A DNA stretch of 25,161 nt, from the NCBI GenBank assembly GCA_963740555.1, contig CAVUES010000004.1:1-25161 (forward strand), read 5' to 3'. A program made the position numbers and the translations under genes. Shown piece by piece: positions 1-7,082 of the stretch. A model generated the notes under the pieces. That model did not search any database and was not told where the DNA came from. It was given only the letters and a program-made list of their open reading frames with translations. Source of the DNA: Mayfieldus sp963740555 (GTDB lineage: Bacteria > Actinomycetota > Thermoleophilia > Solirubrobacterales > 70-9). Each line of letters opens with the position of its first letter. Position 1 is the stretch's first letter.

Positions 1-77
1 GTCGAAGCTAGAAGTTGGCGTGCACGATCCCTAGGGGTTTCGGAGGTCTGGAGGGATGCACGGAGCGCCCTTCGTCG

Positions 78-1001
78 CTACACCAAGAGGTCGGCCGCCT
101 CCTGCCACATAGCGTCGAACCTCCCCATCTCGATGTGGCTTGGAAGGATCTCGCCCTGGCTGCCCGCCAGGATGAGGTTGAGCGGTGGCAGGTTTCGGGC
201 GATGCCCTCGCTGAAGAACAGACGATCGTGGTGGCGCTGCGCGTCCTTACGCGGCAGAACCCGCCACTCGCACTCGACCTCGCGACGCTCGCGCATCTCC
301 GTGCGGAATCTCTTGAACTCCGAATGCAAATCTCCGTCCACGTTGGCCGGCCCGGACAGCAGCCGGACGACGGAGACGGCATCTCGTGGCACCTCGCGCC
401 ACAACACCTCGAGCACCTTCCGGTCCAGGTGTTGCTCGTACCAATAGAGGAACCCGCGAGCGGCCCGGAGTAGCTCCCGGAGCGCCATCAGGTTCCCGTA
501 CGGGGCTGCGGGATCGATCACATGTCCCTTGTCTTGCTCCCGCTTGGCCTCCTTGGCGGGAGGTAGAAGCTCGCCAGGGTTGTGGAGGATGCGGAGCGTT
601 GGTCCGTTGCGGTTGTAGGCGATCAACTTCGCTTGGTTCATCAACTCGAGCCATCGCTTTGCGGACTGCTCGTCCTGGGCGTCGGCAAGACGCTTCAGGA
701 GCGAGACGGCGCCTCGGACCGGGACCTCCCCCGTGCCCCAGAGCGCAGAACAGAACGCCGTCGCCACGGCAGTCCCACGTAGGAGGTGGGCAAGCGCTTC
801 GCTGCTGGCACGATCGTCCTCGCGCACGTGCCGGGCGAGATAGTACGCGCGGCCGGCCTCCGTCAGCTGCCCCTCTGAGTCGATGAAGCCCAGCCCGGCG
901 AGCACCGTGTCGGCCCGGTGCTGACCGAGGGTCCCAGAGCCCTCGGCCAGTTCCTGGAGCCGGATGCTGAGAGCCGGAAGCGGTGTGCGGAGTACCGTCA
1001 C
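78..1001 (-). CDS. Hypothetical protein with winged-helix-like N-part and possible PLD-like C-part
   Basis: A 307-residue soluble protein starting at GTG; its start overlaps the stop of the DUF5343 gene by four bases (GTGA), so the two are translationally coupled. Residues about 10-60 and 95-140 look like winged-helix units (GLGFIDSEGQLTEAG; then RWLELMNQAKLIAYNR). The C-terminal third has a HHDRLFF block followed by NLPPLNLILAGSQGEI, the layout of PLD-like/MIT_C-type folds (conserved H-x-R, then a proline-glycine loop), but no full HKD motif is visible. No signal peptide or membrane segment. Function unknown. The operon suggests that it works with the DUF5343 protein. The PLD-like reading is inference from motif layout and needs a profile search; that the gene is real is well supported by length and coupling. 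Confidence 0.75.
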   Translation of the reverse strand: MTVLRTPLPALSIRLQELAEGSGTLGQHRADTVLAGLGFIDSEGQLTEAGRAYYLARHVREDDRASSEALAHLLRGTAVATAFCSALWGTGEVPVRGAVSLLKRLADAQDEQSAKRWLELMNQAKLIAYNRNGPTLRILHNPGELLPPAKEAKREQDKGHVIDPAAPYGNLMALRELLRAARGFLYWYEQHLDRKVLEVLWREVPRDAVSVVRLLSGPANVDGDLHSEFKRFRTEMRERREVECEWRVLPRKDAQRHHDRLFFSEGIARNLPPLNLILAGSQGEILPSHIEMGRFDAMWQEAADLLV

Positions 1002-1747
1002 TCAGCGAAGGCCTTCCGAAGCATTGCGATCCGCTCGCGTACCCGATCGTCCGGCCACTCCGCTGGAATCTCGACGTTCAGGGTCACCGACATCGCCGGC
1101 CGCGCCGGAGGGGCGGGGGGCGGCGACTCCCGACGGGCTGGCTGGTGCCTGCCCGACCGGGACCTCGTCGCCTGACGGCGATTCTCGGGCTCCGACCTCT
1201 CGACCGCGCGCGCGCCGCCGCGGCGCGTCTCACTCAACTTCGTCTCGATCCCGGCGTGACCGCAGAGCGTCAGGAAGCACTTGATCGGCTTGCCTGGGTC
1301 CCCGGACGCGTAGGCCGTTATGAACGCGCCGCGCAGGGTCTCCCGCGTCGCTTGCGTGACGTCGACCTGGTCAAAGATCTCCGAGTACGACTCCTCCATA
1401 AGGCGCTTAAGCGTCTGTTGGCGGCTCGCAGGGATGCGGAGCTCGTCCCAGACGCCGGTGCTCATCCCGTGTTCGTCGATGACGCCGAGCCACTTGAGGA
1501 CGCTGAGCACCGCCTCCGGCTGCGTGGCCGCGAGATCGAAGGACTTGACCCAGGCGCGGTCCACCGCCTTTCTCGGCTCGCCCATGGTTGCCATCCGCTC
1601 GAACAGATGGTCCAGGTCCGCCTGGCTCGTATAGGGCGGCCGCCGCGTCTTGCCGCGAGTTGCTGTCGCTGCGCCGGCGGACCTTCCGTTGCCAGAGGCC
1701 TCGTCGTCGTGGTGTCCGTCTTCTGTGATGTGATTCCGCTCCTCCAC
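998..1747 (-). CDS. DUF5343 family protein
   Basis: A 249-residue protein with GTG start; GAAAGGAG lies about 11 bases upstream. After a low-complexity N-terminus (1-35), residues about 36-165 match the DUF5343 pattern as I remember it: an N-terminal helix, then VLSVLKWLGVIDEHGMSTG (the LKfLGlid-dG-pT block), an ELRI segment, a YSEIF block and FLTLCGHAGIE. Residues about 170-215 are Arg/Pro-rich and probably disordered, and a short conserved-looking tail follows (MSVTLNVEIPAEWPDDRVRE). The family has no firm function. It is the first gene of a two-gene operon with the downstream minus-strand gene. Similar winged-helix-like proteins occur in accessory regions, so a defence or regulatory role is possible but not shown here. 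Confidence 0.78.
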   Translation of the reverse strand: MEERNHITEDGHHDDEASGNGRSAGAATATRGKTRRPPYTSQADLDHLFERMATMGEPRKAVDRAWVKSFDLAATQPEAVLSVLKWLGVIDEHGMSTGVWDELRIPASRQQTLKRLMEESYSEIFDQVDVTQATRETLRGAFITAYASGDPGKPIKCFLTLCGHAGIETKLSETRRGGARAVERSEPENRRQATRSRSGRHQPARRESPPPAPPARPAMSVTLNVEIPAEWPDDRVRERIAMLRKAFAE

Positions 1748-2051
1748 CGCGCCACATGCTCCTTTCTGTGCTTGGATACCGCGCTCGGCCTATTCCGGAG
1801 CGCAACTCTGCATGGAACCACGCGCCGTCGGACGTCAAAGTAGGCGCGGAAGCACGCAAATTGGGTCTTTGTGCGGCCCCGAAATCTCAGAGGCGCCTTG
1901 AATGCCGCTAGGGCGGCCCTAGGCAGGGGGCGGTTACGCCCGCTCAGACTGGCTCCTCGAACGGCCAGCTCGAGGAAGCCATGGCCTGATCGGGGCGTAG
2001 CCGCACACTTGCTGAAGCCCGGATTCGCACGGCCCAACTCTCGCCGTGCGC
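1748..2051. other. Intergenic region, about 300 bases
   Basis: Lies between the DUF5343 gene and the end of the DUF2510 gene, both on the minus strand. It should hold the promoter of the DUF5343 operon; the ribosome binding site GAAAGGAG is at its left end (about 1758-1765, minus strand). Reading frames here are short and lack family resemblance. I see no tRNA, repeat or strong terminator. Confidence 0.5.
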
Positions 2052-3179
2052 CTATGAAGACTGAAAGCGAAAACCGCAGTGCTTGCAAACTCTCGCGTCT
2101 GCGAGGACGGTCTCCGCACAGTCCGGGCACTGCTTTGTGTTTCGAGTGGGTAGCCCCCGGGCCTCCCCGAACGCGATACCAGCTAACAGAAGACCGCCCA
2201 GGGCTGCTAGACCGCTCCCGGCGCCCACCGCGTATACGCCCGTTCCCGGGCTGGCCTTCTCCGTGGCCTGAACTCCCAGCACAGAGGCCGCTCCAGGATT
2301 GAGGGACGAGAGTCGTACACGGTCACCAGTGCCTTCGTAGACCGCGGCGGCAATTCCAATGGCGGCGAGGACGAGAACCGCAGCGGTCTTTCGGCGCCGG
2401 CGGACTGCTGCGTAGACGGCGAGCGCAATGAAGACGGCAAGCCCAATGAATATCCAACCGTCTCCCGACTGAATCAACGTGTTGTCTGCAACCCGCAGAA
2501 ACCGCTGGCTTTCGACATGCGGAAGGAACACCCCAATAACCATTAGGGCGGCCCCGACGAGCGCGAGGCCGATCCCTACTGGATTGACCTCAATATCCGC
2601 GGCAGCGTCCGGCTCTTTGGGGCTGGCGCCTGTGGTTGAGGAATCTGCCGCTTCGACTGGACGGTAGTCCCTTGTCCACCGCTCGCCGTCCCAGTATTGA
2701 AGCCGGGTGCTGTCATAGGAATCGGGATACCAACCAGGGACAGCTCGATGCGCTTCAGGATCAGGACCCTCGCCGGACTCTTCGGTCTCCCCTGAAAAAG
2801 GCTCAACTTCATTTGGCACCGTCTCGTCCGAATTATTCGCTGAGGCGCTCGCTGTCCTTTCGGGGTCTTCGCCCGATGTCTCAATCGAGACTTCAATTGC
2901 ATCCCGAGCTTGAGCGAGATGAGCAACGAGGGCCTCTTGCTCCAAACGATTGGGCTCAGAGTCGGTCCCGTTGATTCGGATTTCGGTGCCGTCGTCTGAC
3001 TCGGCCAAGACCACTTCGATCGTCGGCGGATTCTCATCCGGAGGACCAGAGTGGGAAATGACCCGGTCGCGCTCGACAGACTCAATCGGCCAACCAAGGC
3101 CGTGTATCGCCTCCGCGCATGCGGTCAGCGCGTCAGGCAACGCCAGATCAGTGTGAAACTCACCAGAAAGGCTCGTCAC
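2052..3179 (-). CDS. DUF2510 domain membrane protein with C-terminal zinc ribbon
   Basis: A 375-residue protein, GTG start with AGGGGA about 9 bases upstream. Order: N-terminal alpha/beta domain (1-100, not recognised), acidic Ser/Glu-rich linker (100-145), DUF2510 motif (about 147-172; PGWYPD, then RLQYWDGERWT), second linker, four hydrophobic helices (about 200-222, 240-258, 265-285, 310-338), and a C-terminal zinc ribbon with C351-x2-C354 and C365-x2-C368. DUF2510 is an actinobacterial domain usually joined to membrane segments; its ligand is unknown. The zinc ribbon resembles the double-Cys ribbons seen at protein ends in many bacteria and is probably a cytoplasmic structural or binding module. 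The gene stands alone, with 216 bases to the next gene. Function unknown; the domain calls are good. Confidence 0.88.
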   Translation of the reverse strand: MTSLSGEFHTDLALPDALTACAEAIHGLGWPIESVERDRVISHSGPPDENPPTIEVVLAESDDGTEIRINGTDSEPNRLEQEALVAHLAQARDAIEVSIETSGEDPERTASASANNSDETVPNEVEPFSGETEESGEGPDPEAHRAVPGWYPDSYDSTRLQYWDGERWTRDYRPVEAADSSTTGASPKEPDAAADIEVNPVGIGLALVGAALMVIGVFLPHVESQRFLRVADNTLIQSGDGWIFIGLAVFIALAVYAAVRRRRKTAAVLVLAAIGIAAAVYEGTGDRVRLSSLNPGAASVLGVQATEKASPGTGVYAVGAGSGLAALGGLLLAGIAFGEARGLPTRNTKQCPDCAETVLADARVCKHCGFRFQSS

Positions 3180-3395
3180 GCAGGATGTCCCCTATCCGAA
3201 TGCCCCGCAAGGAAGCCTCCCTCAGGGGGCCGGCGGAGTCAAGGGAGAACCTCGGCGAGGTAGCCCCATCTCGCGCGGGCCGCAGCGCCACCTCGCTCTC
3301 GCTTTGCGCGAAGACCAGGCGCGCCGGCCACGCGGCCCCTCTCACGCGAAGGGGGGCGCGAGTCCAGCTGCCAGGCTGTGAGGCTCGTTCACGTG

Positions 3396-3977
3396 TTAGT
3401 CACTCGCCGGCTCGTAGACGGCGATCAGAACGCCCGTGGTCGTAGCGGTGCTGTCGGTAAGCCGTAGCGACACGTGCACGCCCTCGGGGAAGAGCCGCCG
3501 CCCGCTGCCCAGCACCAGAGGAGCGATCATCAGCAGGTACTCGTCGATCAGATCAGCGGCCATCAGCGAGCCGATCAGCACGCCGCTACCCATGATCACG
3601 AGGTTCGTGCCGGAACTCTCCTTGAGCTCCGCCACGGCGGCCGGAACGTCCCCGTGCAGCAGAGTCGAGTTCGGCCACTCGAGCCTCGTTCCGGGGTTGC
3701 TTGAGGCGACGTACTTGCGAGTGTCGTTGAGCGCGTCCTTGAACGGGCCGCCCCGGGCGTTCCAGGTGGCCAGCAGCTCCTCGTAGCTACGCCGCCCGAA
3801 CAGCCACGCGGGATTCCCGCCCATCCGCTCGCCCATCTTGGCGACCGTCGCCTCGTCGCCGTACGGGATCCCCCAGCCGCCGCGGTCAAACCCATCCCGC
3901 GTGTCCTCGTCCGGGCGGCCCGGTCCCTGCATCACGCCGTCAAGCGTCACCCAATTCATCACGATTACCTTTCCCAT
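3396..3977 (-). CDS. Dihydrofolate reductase family protein (RibD C-terminal-like)
   Basis: A protein of about 193 residues starting MGKVIVMNWVTLDG; the frame extends ten residues upstream, but AAAGGA sits 5-10 bases before this ATG, so I choose the internal start. The start pattern (beta strand, then SLDGV-like VTLDGVMQGP), the LFGRRSYEELLATW segment that contacts NADPH in the family, the VIMGSGVLIGSLMAADLIDEY block and the LVLGSGRRLFPEG block are hallmarks of the DHFR/RibD_C (COG0262) family. These are small cytoplasmic NAD(P)H-dependent reductases; most members are not the housekeeping DHFR and their substrates are unknown. A second paralogous family member lies at 23230-23793 with low identity. 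No clear operon partner: 339 bases to the MMPL gene. Confidence 0.9.
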   Translation of the reverse strand: MGKVIVMNWVTLDGVMQGPGRPDEDTRDGFDRGGWGIPYGDEATVAKMGERMGGNPAWLFGRRSYEELLATWNARGGPFKDALNDTRKYVASSNPGTRLEWPNSTLLHGDVPAAVAELKESSGTNLVIMGSGVLIGSLMAADLIDEYLLMIAPLVLGSGRRLFPEGVHVSLRLTDSTATTTGVLIAVYEPASD

Positions 3978-4297
3978 CTCCTGTCCTTTCGATCTCGGCA
4001 GCGCCACCCAGAGGCGCCGCCTGGGGATTCCCGAGACCAGGGTGATTCCGGCCTCTCACCGCCTACACAAACGCGACCAGGCCGAAATCGACATTCCGCC
4101 TGCGGGCACGGGACGCGTCTCCTGGGCCACGGCAGAGCAGCACCGATCTGCACGACTGTTGCCAGCAACCCCCCGGCGGGACCGGAGCTTGGAGCTGACC
4201 GCGGCCGAGCACGAGCGGGATGAGGGCGGTGGGGTGTGAGGTCATTGCAGCGCCAGGGCGGCTCTGCGCCTGGCTGCCATGGTCGTCGGACGGATGG
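3978..4297. other. Intergenic region, about 320 bases
   Basis: Between the DHFR-family start and the MMPL terminator hairpin. It should carry the minus-strand promoter of the reductase. GC-rich with short frames only; no gene, tRNA or repeat recognised. Confidence 0.45.
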
Positions 4298-4331
4298 CGC
4301 CGGCCGGGGCGCGGGACCACCCCGGCCGGCG
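4298..4331 (-). terminator. Strong hairpin behind the MMPL gene
   Basis: A perfect 12-bp inverted repeat (CGCCGGCCGGGG at 4298-4309 and its complement at 4320-4331) with a 10-base loop, beginning 15 bases past the MMPL stop in the direction of transcription. There is no T-run after the stem on the minus strand, as is common for terminator-like hairpins of high-GC actinobacteria. Position and stability make a transcription terminator the best reading. Confidence 0.6.
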
Positions 4332-4346
4332 TTGAGGCCGGCTGTC

Positions 4347-6668
4347 TCACTCGAAAGCCGGAGCGGGCTCGCCGGGTGCCGGGCGCGCCGCGGGGGGCCG
4401 CGGCTGATCGCTCTGCCGGGGCAGCCAGCGAAGCCAGTTGGGCAGATACCAGTTGCGTTCGCCGAGCAGGGTCATCACCGCCGGCAGCAGGACGGCACGG
4501 ATCACGGTCGCGTCGATCAGCACCGCCACCGCGAGGCCAACGCCCATTTGCTTGATGTCGATCTCCCGCAGCGAGGCGAAGATCGCGAACACCGCAACCA
4601 TCACCACCGCCGCGCTCGTCACTGTTGACGCGGTGCTGCGGATCCCCCGGGCGACCGCCTCGGGGGTCGACATCCCGCCATCGACGAGCTCCTTGATCCG
4701 GCTGACGATGTAGACGTGGTAATCCATCGACAGCGCAAAGAGCAAGGTGAACAGAAACAGCGGCAGCCAGGTGACGACCGCTCCGGTGGAGCGAAAGTCG
4801 AGCGGTCCCTCGAGGTGGCCGTCCTGGAAAATCCAGACCAGCACGCCGTAGGCCGCGCCGACCGAGAGCAGATTGAGCACGATCGCGGTCGCGGCGACCA
4901 CGAGCGAGCGGAACGTCACGAGCAGCAGCAGGAACGCCAGCCCGAGGACGAAGGCGAATACGATCGGGGCGCGCTCCTTGTTGGTCTGATTGAAGTCGTG
5001 CGTGCCGGCGGTCTCGCCGGTGACCGCGGTCTCGACCTTCGGCAGATTGCCGAAAGAGGCCGGGATCAGCCGCTCGCGGAGCGTTTCGAGGGCGTGCACG
5101 GACCTCGCGTCCTCGCCGTCGCCGGCGAGCGGGATCGCCACCCGGGCGACGGTGCGGTCGGGGTTGACCGCGGTCTCGATCGGTCGCTGCATCTCCCCGC
5201 TGGTGAGCGCGCGGCGGCGCAGCGAGGCGATCCCGGCGCGAACGCGAGGCGAGGCGACGTCGGGGGCGCTCACCACCACCTGGGCCGGGGTCTGGGCGCC
5301 CGGGAAGGCGGCCTGGATCCGGTCGTAGGTGCGGACGACCGCGAGGTCCTTTGGCAGGTCGCTGATCCCAGTAAGGCGCGTCTGCATTCCGAACGTCGGG
5401 AGCGCCAGGACAATCAGGAGCGCCGCGGCGCCGAGCCCGGCGAGGGCCGGGAAGCGAAGCGCTGGGCGCAGGATGAAGCCCAAGAGGCGCGACTCACTGT
5501 CCTCGCCCTTGATCCGCTGCAAGAACGTGCGCCGGTTGACGAGCCGGTCTAGCAGCGCCGGTCGCCGGCCGAACGGTCGCACCGCCCTCCGCGCTGCGGC
5601 GGCGATCACCGCGAGCAGACCGCGATCAACGCGGTCGCCGAGCTTCGCCAACAGCGCCGGCAGCACCGTCAGCGAGCCGACCATCGCCAGGAAGACGACG
5701 ATCATCGTCCCGATCCCGATCGAGGTGAAGATCTTCGAGCCGGCGAAGAGCATCCCGGCCATCGCGATCAGGACGGTGCTGCCCGAAATCAGGACCGCCT
5801 GCCCCGAGGTCGCCGCCGCCCGCGCGAGCGCCGCCCGCGGTTCGCGGCCGCGCGCGCGCTCCTCGCGCTCGCGCTTCAGGTAGAAGAGCGAGTAGTCGAC
5901 GCCGACCGCCATCCCCATCAGCAGGATCACCGACGAGGTCGAATCGGAGGCGTGGAAGACGTGGCTGAGGATCGCCGACAGGCCGATCGAGCCGAGCACC
6001 CCCGAGAACGCCAGCAGCACCGGGACCCCGGCGGCGACGAAGGCGCCGAAGGCCACGAGCAGGATCGCGAAGGTGATCGGCACCGAGAGCTGCTCGGCGC
6101 TGGCGAAGTCGTGGTTGACGGTGTCGTTCAGCGCCCGGACCGCGCTGGCGTCGCCGAACTCGGCGATCGTCAACCCCGGGTGGGAGCCCTGGACGCGGGC
6201 GACGGTGGCGAGCGCGCCTTCGACACGATCGGAAGCGGTCGTCGCATCGCCGCGAACGTTGAAGAGCACGAGCGCCGAGTGGCGATTGGCAGAGAGCTGC
6301 CCGCGGCCGCCGGCCCCGTAGGGCGAGCGGACGTCGGTCGCCTGGCGCTGGGAATGAAGCGAGCGGACAACATCGGTCACGGCACGCCGAAACCGTGGAT
6401 CGCCCGCCGTCAGGGAGGGCGATTGGACGAGTACGCTCTCGCCGGCCGGCGTGTTGAAGCCAGCGTCGGCGAGGATCTGCTGCCCACGCGCGGTCTCGCC
6501 GGTTCCCTGCTCGGAGTCTGTGAGCTTGACGGTGCCGACGATCCCACCGATCAGAGCGGCAACCACGGCGACGGCGATCCAGGCGCCCGTCGCCGTCTTC
6601 CAGCGATCGGTGCTCCAGCGCGCGGCGCGCGCGGCGAGATTGGGCGTGGTTGGTGCACTCGATGTCAT
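4347..6668 (-). CDS. MMPL family RND-type transporter
   Basis: A 773-residue membrane protein; ATG start with AAGGAG about 10 bases upstream. Topology is that of MMPL proteins: one N-terminal helix (about 28-50), a periplasmic porter domain (about 55-175), five helices, a central cytoplasmic region with basic stretch (about 350-410), a second single helix, a second porter domain (about 435-560) and five more helices. The two proton-relay motifs are visible: GVDYSLFYLKRE (near residue 257) and SMDYHVYIVSRIKE (near residue 646), each with the Asp-Tyr pair. The family exports lipids, siderophores or drugs by proton motive force; the substrate cannot be told. A small coiled protein gene precedes it closely and a strong hairpin follows it. 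Confidence 0.95.
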   Translation of the reverse strand: MTSSAPTTPNLAARAARWSTDRWKTATGAWIAVAVVAALIGGIVGTVKLTDSEQGTGETARGQQILADAGFNTPAGESVLVQSPSLTAGDPRFRRAVTDVVRSLHSQRQATDVRSPYGAGGRGQLSANRHSALVLFNVRGDATTASDRVEGALATVARVQGSHPGLTIAEFGDASAVRALNDTVNHDFASAEQLSVPITFAILLVAFGAFVAAGVPVLLAFSGVLGSIGLSAILSHVFHASDSTSSVILLMGMAVGVDYSLFYLKREREERARGREPRAALARAAATSGQAVLISGSTVLIAMAGMLFAGSKIFTSIGIGTMIVVFLAMVGSLTVLPALLAKLGDRVDRGLLAVIAAAARRAVRPFGRRPALLDRLVNRRTFLQRIKGEDSESRLLGFILRPALRFPALAGLGAAALLIVLALPTFGMQTRLTGISDLPKDLAVVRTYDRIQAAFPGAQTPAQVVVSAPDVASPRVRAGIASLRRRALTSGEMQRPIETAVNPDRTVARVAIPLAGDGEDARSVHALETLRERLIPASFGNLPKVETAVTGETAGTHDFNQTNKERAPIVFAFVLGLAFLLLLVTFRSLVVAATAIVLNLLSVGAAYGVLVWIFQDGHLEGPLDFRSTGAVVTWLPLFLFTLLFALSMDYHVYIVSRIKELVDGGMSTPEAVARGIRSTASTVTSAAVVMVAVFAIFASLREIDIKQMGVGLAVAVLIDATVIRAVLLPAVMTLLGERNWYLPNWLRWLPRQSDQPRPPAARPAPGEPAPAFE

Positions 6669-6695
6669 CCGCTCGTCTCCTTCTCGTCTCTGGGG

Positions 6696-6899
6696 TCAGC
6701 CGGCATTGGCTCCGTCGAGCTCCGCCCGCAGGGTCGCGATCTCGGTCACCGCGGCGGTGACGAAGTAGTGGCGCCATGTCTCGATCTCCGCGTCGAGGTC
6801 ATGCCGGTAGGCGTCGATGCCGATCACGTCGTCGGCGATCGCCGCGGCGCGCTCGGCCTCGAGCTCGCTGATGTGCGCGCGAGCCTCGACCGCCGTCAT
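6696..6899 (-). CDS. Small Ala/Glu-rich helical protein upstream of MMPL
   Basis: About 67 residues from ATG at 6899 (MTAVEARAHISELEAERAAA). An upstream in-frame ATG at 6929 would add ten residues, but CCAGGTGG lies just before the ATG at 6899, which favours the shorter form. The sequence is almost all helical and acidic, and probably a short coiled coil. It ends 27 bases before the MMPL start, so it is likely co-transcribed with the transporter. No family recognised; a role with the transporter is only suggested by position. Confidence 0.6.
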   Translation of the reverse strand: MTAVEARAHISELEAERAAAIADDVIGIDAYRHDLDAEIETWRHYFVTAAVTEIATLRAELDGANAG

Positions 6900-6972
6900 C
6901 GTCACCACCTGGAGCTCATCGCCGTTCATGGCAGCCAGGGTCGCACCGCGGCGCGGCGCTGAAAATGGGGCT

Positions 6973-7080
6973 GGCTGGCGTCCAGGGGTTCGGCTAACCC
7001 GACCGCAGGCAGGTGAGGAAAGCGAGCACGCCCCGGTGATCCGGGGCGGTCGGAAGAAGGCCGAGCCCTAGGAGATGCTG
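6973..7080 (-). pseudogene. Remnant of the 3' end of a LuxR-type response regulator gene
   Basis: Positions 6973-7065 align without gaps to 10201-10293, the 3' end of the intact response regulator plus 20 bases beyond its stop; by eye about 80 of 93 bases agree, and weaker similarity with a one-base gap continues to about 7080. Read on the minus strand it encodes LGLLPTAPDHRGVLAFLTCL then RSG and a stop, against DLLPAASDHRRVLAVLTYL then RSS in the intact copy. The rest of the gene (receiver and nearly all of the HTH) is absent, and a shift plus a TAG interrupt the frame. It begins immediately behind the stop of the GAF histidine kinase, where a kinase operon would normally carry its cognate regulator. 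Confidence 0.8.
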
Positions 7081-7082
7081 CC

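Noticed and set aside
4716..5552. Long plus-strand frame opposite the MMPL gene
   Set aside because: Composition is a mirror of GC-rich codons (Arg/Glu/Gly runs) with no family resemblance; the minus-strand MMPL motifs are clear.
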